DNA of 64,000 nt from Hamiltosporidium tvaerminnensis (Eukaryota > Microsporidia > Dubosqiidae), in assembly GCA_022605425.2 (NCBI GenBank), contig JAKIMF020000005.1, positions 840,501 through 904,500 of the forward strand, given 5' to 3'. Within the stretch, counting starts at the first letter, position 1; each line of letters begins with the position of its first letter. Positions 1-9,842 of the stretch are shown here, piece after piece. The position numbers and the translations under genes are program-made. The notes under the pieces were generated by a model, which did not search any database, was not told the DNA's origin, and saw only the letters and a program-made list of their open reading frames with translations.

Positions 1-2
1 AT

Positions 3-971
3 TTTAAAGCTTTAAAAAATATATATATTACCTTTACCGATACTGATATCAAGGACTTTAATATTAAGGATAAAGAAATTATCGAAAATATAGTAGATAT
101 TCAGTTCGATAGATCAAAAGTCTATTTCAATTTTTTATCGAAAATTCTATCGTTTCCCTTCTTAGAGAATCTAAAGTTTTTTAAATCTAGTATCATTTTT
201 TCAAATACTAAGATAAGCTTAAATGAAAACCAAAATATCCAGTGTCTTATTTTTGAAAATTCTTCAGTATCTCACCAAAATATTTTTGTAGAATTAATAA
301 ACAAAATGATCGGCTTGAAAGCATTAGATATTAGTTTTTCGAAAAAATTTTTGAACCCATTTATTTCTATTTCTGAAGGATTCCATTTGCATTTAGATAA
401 GTTAAACTATTTAAAATATCATGATAGCGAAAGTTCAAATTATAATCTTTTGAATTTTTCATGCTTTTGTTGTCTCTCAGTTTTTGAGTTTGGTTCTGAA
501 TTGAGCTCAAATTATCCAGAAGGTACGCTTAAAGAAATATTGCACAACAAAAATTTCATCTGTGTTTTGATGTTAAATATAAACGGTGTATCTGTTGGTG
601 AAAGAGATAGATCAGCACTAGAAAAATGTAGGAATCTTCAATATCTAAAATTTTCCAATGAATGTAGGGTTTTGAAAATTTCATTTTTTGAACTTTTTGA
701 TTCGAACAGCTTCTATCCATTAATTGAACTAAAGCTTCCAAATATTGAATTTACTGATAAGGATTTACTTTTTATTTCGAAACTAAAATTTCTCAAGAAA
801 ATATATATTAAAAATCTAACAATCAAAACCAATGTTTTGTATTTCTTGAAAACATTTTCGTTATTTCAAGAAATTGAGATATACGAAAATTTTGTTTCCA
901 AAAAAAATATAATGGAAATGTTTGGAACTAAATTTAAGCATATTAAATTTCGCCATCAACTTCTAAATTAA
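3..971 (+). CDS. Leucine-rich-repeat protein, 3' part only (5' end outside window)
   Basis: The reading frame is open from the window edge to a TAA at 969-971, so this is the C-terminal ~322 residues of a longer protein. The internal ATG at 306 is not the true start. Irregular LRR-like units repeat a pattern of spaced leucines and phenylalanines (for example LKALDIS, LQYLKFSN, LIELKLPNIEF, LKKIYIKNLTI). The segment aligns along its whole length with the C-terminal part of the protein at 4985-7345. Shared landmarks are a V/S-x-x-QNIF/HNFV stretch followed by INKMIGLKALDIS versus LNQMVGLRKLEIS, a LEK-x-x-x-L-x-YL-x-FS block, and a terminal FGTK/RLK. The two are therefore paralogues, about one third identical by eye. 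Function is unknown. LRR domains usually mediate protein binding, and multigene LRR families, often secreted, are known in microsporidia. The signal peptide cannot be examined. Confidence 0.8.
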   Translation, partial: FKALKNIYITFTDTDIKDFNIKDKEIIENIVDIQFDRSKVYFNFLSKILSFPFLENLKFFKSSIIFSNTKISLNENQNIQCLIFENSSVSHQNIFVELINKMIGLKALDISFSKKFLNPFISISEGFHLHLDKLNYLKYHDSESSNYNLLNFSCFCCLSVFEFGSELSSNYPEGTLKEILHNKNFICVLMLNINGVSVGERDRSALEKCRNLQYLKFSNECRVLKISFFELFDSNSFYPLIELKLPNIEFTDKDLLFISKLKFLKKIYIKNLTIKTNVLYFLKTFSLFQEIEIYENFVSKKNIMEMFGTKFKHIKFRHQLLN

Positions 972-3900
972 AATAGGCGTTTTAAATAGGTGTTTTAATT
1001 CAGTTTAAGATTTTTCGGTTCCAAAAAAATAGTTATTGTATGATTATTCTTGAAAGTCTGCACTATTATTTATTTAAATACGTTTTTATTTTCACTGTAG
1101 GCATCTTATTTGTAAATTTTACTTTATTATATTCTTTACTTTGAATAGTTTATATGCAATGAATCTTAAAGTTCCTAGTTTTGTACTCAATCTATTTTTT
1201 CTCGGTTGTATATGCGAAGTTGCTGATATAATTTAATGTGTAGCTTTGGTTGAAATGTCTAAAATTTTGCCATTATTTACATTAGAAATATTGTGATTTA
1301 AATTGATTAATTGTGAATTAAATATATTTTCGACTGTTTTCTTCTCATTTGCTTGCCATATATGTCATTGTTAGGCTTATAGTCTCGATTACCAATAAAT
1401 TCAATGGCATTTGATACCAATTTCCGAAATATCATATATGAGATAATCCACAACATTTAAACTTAATAGCAATACTCGTATATTTGCCAAAAAGCACAAT
1501 TTCTTTGTTTTTCTATTTTGAGTATTCCAACTTAATAATTCGATGAAGAAATCGAAATTTCATATTATAATCCAATATAATTTCTGATACAAAACAAATA
1601 TATCTAATCTAATATTCTAAAATAAAATCGATTATAAAAGTGAAATCTGTAAAATTTCCACTACTCAAATTCGGAGATTTCTCCAATAGAATGATTACTA
1701 TTTTGCGTGATAGACACAGATCTATGTTTTTTTAACAAAGAAGATATATTCACCGAGGTAAATAGGAATGAATCTAATATTTTCATTTCTTTGTGTCTTT
1801 TGATCTGCGCACCAAATGTTTTATCAATGTTTCTGTTATTTCAAACTATTGAATGCCTCTTTCTTTTTACAAATCACATTTAGATTCCTCATATAATGGT
1901 AAATTCCTTCTCCGGATTTTATATCTTGTTTTTCTAAAGTTATAAAGTGTAATAATTATTAAATTATTATTTAAGATTTTGTTTTGTAGAATGCAGTTTT
2001 CAATTTTTAATAAAAATTTGCAGGTAACCTTAATTTATACTCTATTTTCAAGTTTTTTTATTTTATATTTTACTTAGTAACAGTTCTAGGCAAGGAAAAA
2101 ATGAGTTGATTTATATTCTAAATATTTAGAATCGAGTATTTACAAGAATATTTTTTTTAAATTTTTCTTGAAAAATTCAATAGTCTTAAATTCTTTGTAT
2201 TTGGCCCTTAGATATCATAAAGACTCTTCTGGTTTAAGATCTGAATATAAAATACACTATTATATGCCAAATAAAAATATTTCTTATCTCTGTCAGAATT
2301 ACTTGTATCGTTCATTTGGAATAAAAAATCAGTCGTTTAACTCGATATACTTCTATGTGTTCGTAAAAAAAAGATACCATATGAAATAAGCGTAAATTTT
2401 TGAATTTATTGTGTCCTTTTTTTCACTTCTAAATAAAATCTAGTTTTAACTACCTGAACTACAAATTATCTTTATTTCTTCAAAATATTCTATCATTATC
2501 CACCAAACAATGCTCATGAGTTTTAAAACGGTAACAAGTTTATTAAAAGTTATCTTGTAACGATTTTTTACGAATTTCAAATTTTTTTTCTAATAAGAAT
2601 GATTTTATAGTTTCGATTGGGTGGCTAATTTTCATTGAACTTTGGAATAAACTCAACCTTTCAAGAAAAATTCGTTTCGATTGTAGAAACCATTTATTCG
2701 TATCTTGTTATTTTTATATATTTCCCATTAAAAACGCAATCTAGGCTTAAATGATCTAAAATAAAGGTAAATTTATTGGCTAAATATTGTTTTACATTCT
2801 TCTTCTATATATATATTTCTGTTTTCCAGAACCTTAATATCCCTGTTTTTGTTTTGAAATCGTTATATAAAGAAATTTGTGATTTAAAAATGAAAATTCG
2901 AATTTCCCTTAAATTTCACAAAATGCAAGATCTATTGAATAAGAAATTTAAGATATCTGTTTATTTGGTTCTTAAGTCTATTATTGTTTAATGCCGATGA
3001 TAGAGCGCTCTTTAGAAGAGATTTACATTTTTTTCACAATGCAGTCAATTTTCTTATAAACACAAACATTTTTTTCAAAAGAGCCAAATGTGTATGACCG
3101 AATTTCAAAATATAAATTTTTAGCTTGATCATGATCTGTCTGTAGTCTGAAAATCTTTTATATATAATTTTTGGGCTTAATTGTTTGTACAATTTGTATT
3201 TTCAATCTTCTTTTAATGTTCCATATAATATATCAATTCAAAGATATCTTAAAGATTTTTGTGTATATCATTGCGTTTTTTGGATAAAAAATAATTAAAA
3301 TTTAAATTTCCCTATATTTCATTTAAGCACCAGTTTAAATAATTAATATTGTAAAGTATGAAATTACATACAAAATATTCGATTTAAAAGTATCAAAATA
3401 TTGTTATACATGAAATGGTTATTGCATTTATACTAAACGGTAAATTTAAGTTTTAAAAGTTGTCGTCTGTTCGCTCACATACCCGTACTTGGTATTTGCT
3501 TAGGTGTCTTAAATAACATATAGCTTGTATTATTGCAAAAATATGATTTTTTTTACAAAAGGCTCTTTGATTCACTACATCATGCGATTTTAAAAATACA
3601 TTTATACGACTTATTTATTTAATAAATGTATTTGATTTTTATTTTGCATGGGCTGTTAAGAATTTTCCTAAACTGAATTCATATGGTTTTCTATAACAAA
3701 AATATGTTTTTATATCCAAGTATTCTGACAAGATTTCTATAAACATTATGAAATTAAAGTTTTTTCTAGATTTTCTATCGACAACAAATTTCAGACTTTC
3801 TAAAGCTTTATCTGAAAATAAACTACCGGCACATCTTTTATGACACATGTGACAATTAAAATAATTTAAACGTGTAAGTATTAAATGCTTATCTCCCGTT

Positions 3901-4984
3901 GAATTAGTCTGTACAAAGTGTTTAAATTAATTAAAAAGCTTAATACGTTTCAACTCAAAGTTTCGCTTTTTCGATTCTATTCTTCTAGATTTCTTTATTT
4001 ATCTCTGCATCTTATTTTTTACGTGTTAAACCCAGTTTATCCCATAGAGCAAGTATATGAAAAAAGTAGTAATCCTGTTTTTCTTTTCTTTTAGCCATAC
4101 TAGATTTTAGTTGGTATTTTACTGCTTCTAAAACTCAAATAGACTCAATAGTAACAAAAGTGAAGAGTCTCAATAATTATCTCTAATACTATATCGTGAC
4201 TTCCTTTCGTATTTTCTTCGAATTTTTTCTGTGCTTATAAATACCAGTATCTAAATTCCTGCTAAAAGTCTTTTGTCAAAGATATACAGCAAATAATATA
4301 ATTAGACGGATTTAAGAAAGAAATATTCTTGCACATGGAGTTCATATTGTATGATTTTTTTTAATTTGAAGCCAGAAAGATTAAATTCTGGAATATTTAA
4401 CAGGGTTAAGACGCAGTAATCCGATGCTATGTAAATCTATAAATTAATTTTCTTGTAATATATTTAAAAGATATCTAAGATGACTAAGAACACAGCTAGT
4501 AAATATTTGCATTTCTTTGGCTATAATATCTGTTTGAATACATATTTGGCTTTGTACTTCATTTTACATCTAAATTTCTTTGTTTTTCGGATTTATAATG
4601 TAAAAATAGTCTGTATATATTTGATTTATTGAATTTTATTTTTTTTCTATAAAAAATATCTTATTCGTTTTAAAATAAAGATTTAAATTTGTAATAAAGT
4701 ATTACTTACAAGATTTAAGATTATTGCAAAATATAGTGCTTTTTTGCGCCAAATACGCAAATATTATTCATTGAAATAGAAACCAGATTTTTCTAACATT
4801 TTTATCGTTTTTAAATTTAGATAAGAAAGTCTAAAAAGCTTTATATATTTTAATCTTATATATTTTGATTGTTATGATTAATTAAGATAAATCAGTTTAA
4901 GAATTTGAATATCTGACGAAAAATATAGATAAAAATTAATTAAATATTCCAATAAATATATTTTTATCATAAGCTTAATTACCT
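972..4984. other. AT-rich intergenic region, no supported gene
   Basis: About 4 kb of very AT-rich DNA between the two paralogous LRR genes. The short open frames here either start at TTG or show no family resemblance. The best ATG-initiated one is a 69-codon minus-strand frame at 3639-3848, which I do not recognise. I see no tRNA, no clear transposon remnant and no strong tandem repeat. Confidence 0.6.
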
Positions 4985-7345
4985 ATGATGCTGAATCAAT
5001 GTAATAAAGTAAACATAACACACCCTAGTTATATTATGATAATAAATATATTTCTAAGAGTAGCAAATAAAACTTTGCATTCCCACAGCTTGATGTTAAT
5101 CATTTTACTAACATTAAATATAACAGTTGCTCAACAGACTGTTGCAATACATTTTTATGAGAATAAAGAGAGCACATTGAAAAAGAATTTTTTAGAAAAT
5201 AGCAAATCCGGCATTTTCCAAGACACACCAGATAAAAATTATCAAATATTTCTTGCTAAATTGAGCACGGAATACCCGAAAACATTTTTAATCGATTTAG
5301 TTACTTTTAACTTAAAGTTTTCTAATGAAGAAGAAATTTTAGACGGTCAAACGTATAACATTTATATAAACAATAGTCTGTTAAGTTACGACGAATTTAC
5401 ATATTTTTATAATATAGTAATGAGTTTTCCCTCATTCATTGATATTTTAAATGAATATAACTATAGATTAATATTCACCATTATGAATATATTTAATTTT
5501 AAACACGACAAATATTTTAAACGGTTTATTAGGATTTTATGGGTTTCTGTAGTTTTTAATCCGATTGCGATGGAAAATTGGTATTCAAAAACATCTACGA
5601 GAAACAAATATGAGTATACTTCTTGTGTTTCAAGAATAGCACTCGTGGAGTTGTTAAAACTGTATAGAGTTAGCGAAGAAACGCTTTCAAGTATAAAAAC
5701 TGATAAATTTGATGTTTTAACGTTATTAGGCTTTCAGAATGATATAATATATATAAATGAAGATTATTTATTCATTAATGAATTTACCCTGAAAGAAATC
5801 TTAGCTATACACAAGAAGTCTAAATTTTTTTTAAAAATACTTGACTTTTTCTTTGAAATTCATGTATTTAGAAGTATGGTTCTATTCAATATTTTTTATG
5901 AAAAAAAACACAACGATTTGTTTACCTTATCCCTTTTCAGAACGTGTACAGACATTTTATTATTAAGTTGTGCATTTACAGACGACTTGATCAAAAAACT
6001 CTACCAAGTTTTAAAATCAAAAAGTTTAAAAACATTGAGTATTTTGTACTCAGATTTTTTAACCAAAGATCAAATTTCGTTTTTAAAAACACTTGCTACC
6101 GAAAGATTAAATTATATTGGAAAAAACGAAGGTTCTGCATCATATTTTAGTGTTTCTGAATTTTATTTATCCATTTGCCCTATTTTTTCCGAGATTATAG
6201 ATGAAATGTACAAGTATGAGAAAAATTTAAATATTTTGCCTTTAGACAAACAAATTTCTTTTGATGACTGGCGTAAAAAACTTGATATCAAAATTCATTT
6301 AGCAAAAACAAAAATAGAAGAATACAAACACCTAGAAGCTCCATTCCAAGCATATATATCTATGGAATTATCTAGCAAATTTTCGACATATAGCTTCACG
6401 ACGGTAAATTTAAAAAAAATAAACCAAATCCAAGTATATTTTATGTGTGCTAATCTCACAAATTTTAGCTTAGGTGAATATGAAATATGCCGCGATATAG
6501 TGAGCATGAAATTTACTCTTACGAAAATTGATAATATTTTTCTCTCAAAAATTCTATTATTCACTTCTTTAAAAGAGCTAAGATTTTTTAGGGCTACAGT
6601 GTTGCTTCCTAACAAGGTAACTAACATCGATAATAATACAAAAATCGAGAATATAATATTTACGAATTCTTCGGTAGATAATCAGCATAATTTTGTTCAA
6701 TTCTTGAACCAAATGGTTGGTCTGAGAAAACTGGAAATCTCTTCGCCGGGAAAAAATTCATCTCCATTTGTATGGGGTTCTGGATATTTAAATTTGAAGT
6801 TAATGAATTTAACTTTATTGAAGTATTCCGATTTAAGTAATTTGGGAGTTGATTTATTTTCTTTTCCAGATTTTCCAGTTCTTGAAGAATTCGAGTTGGC
6901 TTATAAATGTACAGAAGGTACAATTCATAACATTTTTGCAAATAGGAATTTTAATTTTCTTCAAAAATTATACTTTAGTGGAGCTAAGTTGGGTAAAAAA
7001 GACGAGCATTCTTTAGAAAAATTTACAGATCTTCTTTACCTGAGGTTTTCTTGTAATTGCAAATTTTCAGATCTAAAACTTTCGCAACTTTTCAATTTAA
7101 ACAATACTTATAAACTTAAAGAACTTGCGATTTATGATATAGAAATAGATTATTGCGACTTGGTTTTTATATCAAATCTTAAGTCTCTTGAAAACCTCAC
7201 TATTGAACGCATAGCGTCGCAAATCAAAGTTGCAATCGTGGCAAAAGCTTTCATTTCAATCCAAAAAATTGAAATTGCAAATATTATGATTTCAAAATCT
7301 GAAATTTTTGAAGAATTTGGTACAAGACTAAAAATGAAAAGATAG
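4985..7345 (+). CDS. Leucine-rich-repeat protein with N-terminal hydrophobic signal
   Basis: A 786-residue protein, paralogous in its C-terminal ~300 residues to the truncated gene at the left edge of the window. The N-terminus has a hydrophobic stretch at residues 37-49 (MLIILLTLNITVA) followed by QQ, which reads as a signal peptide or signal anchor. Translation may start at Met18 or Met37 rather than Met1, which would give a more typical signal peptide. The middle is rich in Phe, Ile, Leu and Lys with no recognised catalytic motif. From about residue 480, irregular LRR-like units follow (LKELRFFRATVLL, LRKLEISS, LQKLYFSG, LKELAIYDIEI, LENLTIERI). No CCC element lies directly before the ATG; the sequence there is AATTACCT. 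The likely role is an exported or surface protein that binds other proteins, but this is inference from the signal and the repeats. Confidence 0.82.
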   Translation: MMLNQCNKVNITHPSYIMIINIFLRVANKTLHSHSLMLIILLTLNITVAQQTVAIHFYENKESTLKKNFLENSKSGIFQDTPDKNYQIFLAKLSTEYPKTFLIDLVTFNLKFSNEEEILDGQTYNIYINNSLLSYDEFTYFYNIVMSFPSFIDILNEYNYRLIFTIMNIFNFKHDKYFKRFIRILWVSVVFNPIAMENWYSKTSTRNKYEYTSCVSRIALVELLKLYRVSEETLSSIKTDKFDVLTLLGFQNDIIYINEDYLFINEFTLKEILAIHKKSKFFLKILDFFFEIHVFRSMVLFNIFYEKKHNDLFTLSLFRTCTDILLLSCAFTDDLIKKLYQVLKSKSLKTLSILYSDFLTKDQISFLKTLATERLNYIGKNEGSASYFSVSEFYLSICPIFSEIIDEMYKYEKNLNILPLDKQISFDDWRKKLDIKIHLAKTKIEEYKHLEAPFQAYISMELSSKFSTYSFTTVNLKKINQIQVYFMCANLTNFSLGEYEICRDIVSMKFTLTKIDNIFLSKILLFTSLKELRFFRATVLLPNKVTNIDNNTKIENIIFTNSSVDNQHNFVQFLNQMVGLRKLEISSPGKNSSPFVWGSGYLNLKLMNLTLLKYSDLSNLGVDLFSFPDFPVLEEFELAYKCTEGTIHNIFANRNFNFLQKLYFSGAKLGKKDEHSLEKFTDLLYLRFSCNCKFSDLKLSQLFNLNNTYKLKELAIYDIEIDYCDLVFISNLKSLENLTIERIASQIKVAIVAKAFISIQKIEIANIMISKSEIFEEFGTRLKMKR

Positions 7346-8149
7346 GTTTATAGATTTATACAGATACTAACAATACATATAAAATAGTATTTTTTGGTCT
7401 TCGAAAATATATTAGCTAAGAAATAATGTAGCTATTCTTTGTTCGAAGTAAATTTAATTTCAAAAAAACTTAAAAAATAAAAAATTAATTTTTAAATGCC
7501 GTTTATTCTTAAAATCTATAATTACTCTAATTTTACTTGGTTTTTAATGTCGATGGTCATTTAACATTTGTCATTTTTTATACACACCCTCTAAATTCTT
7601 TATATATATTTCAATCCCGTTATTTTGATTACTTTTTATTTCTCAAACAGTCTTCTTTTAAACCCACAGATTCTTAAAAAAGGTTATTTTATTTGTTAAG
7701 TAAATCAAAATCGATAATTAAAAAATGCTTGATTATTTGGTTCGTGCTTCGTCTAATTAATTTGTCGTAATTTTAGACTAATAGTTCAACAATTATAAAA
7801 AGTGAAAACATTTTTTTTTAGAAAAAAATAATTTCAATACGCCTTAGTATGGCATTGTAAACTGTTTTAATATGCATTTAACATTTTTTACTGAAAAATG
7901 TTGCTTTTAATGAATAGAATCACATTAAAAATTGAATAAATTCAAAAGAGTCAAAATGAGAGCGTAATACTCTTTATTTGAGTTAAAGTGTATTCAGTAA
8001 GATTTGATTTCTAAACTAAAAAAAATTTAGCAGCCGAATCAATTTTGTTCACCAAATTTTTTTTATAATGTTGATATGTATTTTATCAAGTAGAATAGTC
8101 TCTCATGCCTCGATATAGTTAGGTATTCTTAATATTACTGGTGCTAGTG

Positions 8150-8335
8150 GCGCAATTGATTTGTCATTCGCTACCTGGGCAACATGCAAGCCTTATCGAA
8201 TAATTTTACATCTTTTCAAATAACAGCAGCAGAAAATACTTCAATAGAAGGCAAAATCTTATTTAGCTCATTTTAGGTTATTATACCTAAAAAAGATGGA
8301 GTTTTCAAACTTATTGATCCGAGGAATTGCGTAAG
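8150..8335 (+). pseudogene. Possible Ty3-type reverse transcriptase remnant
   Basis: A weak trace only. One frame reads KPYRIILH at about 8188-8211. About 33 codons further on, after a frame change, another reads VIIPKKDGVFKLIDPRN at about 8279-8330. In Ty3-like polymerases a KPYR(I/L) motif lies some 35-40 residues before a PKKDG-x-x-R/K motif followed by D-x-R-x-LN, so order and spacing fit. Both pieces are short, the intervening sequence contains stops, and no YADD box was found downstream. It could be chance. Confidence 0.3.
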
Positions 8336-9600
8336 CGTGTTTCTTTTATGTGTTATGACATATCAATAATATTAATGAAAAAAGCAAACATTTTTAAATT
8401 TTCATTATCTCATCGTTGATGTAGTTTAATCTCTACCATATTTATAAAGCGAATTAATACGTAAGGTTTGGGTTTCGGTTTTACATGCCATAGATTTCTT
8501 TGTATAGACCGATACTTAAAAAATCCATGAACCGTTCAAGAAATTTATTTTAAATTTCCACAATTTCGAATTTTATTACTACCTGATACTGTTTTAACAA
8601 ACAAAAAATTCTGACCATCTATTACTGACCTATTAGTTTGTTAATAATCAGAAATACTGGACAGTTTTTGTGTATGTATCAATTACATTAAGAATCCAGC
8701 AATATTGTTTATTATCCATAATCTCTCAATTTCTACTTATTCTTGTATATTATCCAGTTTTTAAAAGTATTACTGGTAATTACATTTTCCTTTGTAGTTT
8801 TATAACTTAAATCTACAATGTTTTAGTTTCTATATATTTTACTATGATATAAACTATAACTTAGAAAAAAAGAAGAAGTTGAAATCTTTAAATGTATTTT
8901 TACAGTTTTTTACAATGTCAATTACCAGTATATGTTTTTTAAAATAACTTTTAAGCTTTATAATACTTTCAAAAGCAGAAACAGAAATCTGCTAAAAAAA
9001 ATAAAGAAAAAAATATTTTTTTGCTTCGATTATGTTCATATATAACATTACAATTAATTTATTCTAAACAATCCTAAGAGTAGATGAATGCGAAATAAAG
9101 GGAAGGAAGTGATACAGGAGATGCATAAGAATAACTGTACATTAACAGAAAATGAAGTATGGAAATAAAAAGGATGTATAAAAACAAAGAGTATTATAAA
9201 AAGTAAAAAGTGTATGATCAAAACCCAAAACCTTTTAGAAGGAAGGGTTTAATAGACTTAACAATTACTTATATAAATACAAAGAGAAGGAGACTAAAAA
9301 ATATTTTTCAACAAATAACAATTAAAAAAATTAAAAAAAATTCAAAATAAGACAAAATTACAAATAACAGAAAAGAAATAAATAAGAAACTCATAAAATT
9401 AAGAATCTTAGACGATATAAAAAATTCTTTGACTAAAAATCTCATACGATAAAAAAAATTATTTAAATAAAAAATTATTTGAATAAAAATTTATTAAAGT
9501 AAAAAACTATCAAAGTACAAAATCTTACACGATAAAAAATATTATTTGATTAAAAAATCTTATACGATGTAAAAATTATTGGAATAAAAAACTATTAGAA

Positions 9601-9699
9601 TAATAAATAACTATTAAAATTATGAATCTTAAATAATAAATAAATATTAAAATTATGAATCTTAAATAATAAATAACTATTAAAATTAAGAATCTTACA
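9601..9699. repeat. 33-bp tandem repeat, three units
   Basis: Three consecutive 33-bp units begin at 9601, 9634 and 9667, each opening with TAATAAATAA and closing near GAATCTTAAA. Units differ at one or two positions (CTATT versus ATATT; TATGAATC versus TAAGAATC). The array lies about 150 bases upstream of the FHA-domain gene. Confidence 0.85.
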
Positions 9700-9834
9700 A
9701 AGTAAAAAAACTTATAAAACCAATATTTTATTTAATTTACTTGTAATTAAAAAAATATTTAAACCTGAAAATTTGTATTCTTTTTTTTAAGAATTAATTC
9801 TCAGTTTTTTTTTATAATTTTTTAATTTCTTAAA

Positions 9835-9838
9835 CCCC
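9835..9838 (+). promoter_or_regulatory. CCC-type microsporidian start motif of the FHA gene
   Basis: A CCCC run in otherwise C-poor DNA, four bases before the ATG at 9843 (CTTAAACCCCATAAATG). C-runs (or G-runs) directly upstream of the start codon are a known promoter-associated signal in microsporidia, where 5' leaders are very short. It supports the chosen start. Confidence 0.7.
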
Positions 9839-9842
9839 ATAA

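Larger units (their letters stand above)
7346..9842. other. AT-rich intergenic region with small repeats
   Basis: No supported gene. Two things stand out and are listed separately: a possible reverse-transcriptase trace at 8150-8335 and a 33-bp tandem repeat at 9601-9699. The last ~800 bases, upstream of the FHA gene, are A-rich on this strand and contain many variants of the string AATCTTA(C)ACGATAAAAAA, suggesting an expanded simple repeat. Immediately before the ATG at 9843 lies a C-run, probably part of that gene's promoter. Confidence 0.55.

Noticed and set aside
2168-2991. Two ~70-codon plus-strand frames in the first intergenic region
   Set aside because: Both begin at TTG, have no upstream C-run and no recognisable family; they are expected by chance in this DNA.
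3001-3010. AGAGCGCTCT palindrome
   Set aside because: A single 10-bp palindrome without context or recurrence is expected by chance in a window this size.
3639-3848. 69-codon minus-strand frame from ATG (MCHKRCAGSLF...)
   Set aside because: The composition is somewhat protein-like, but there is no promoter motif, no family and no neighbour support. Left out as unproven.
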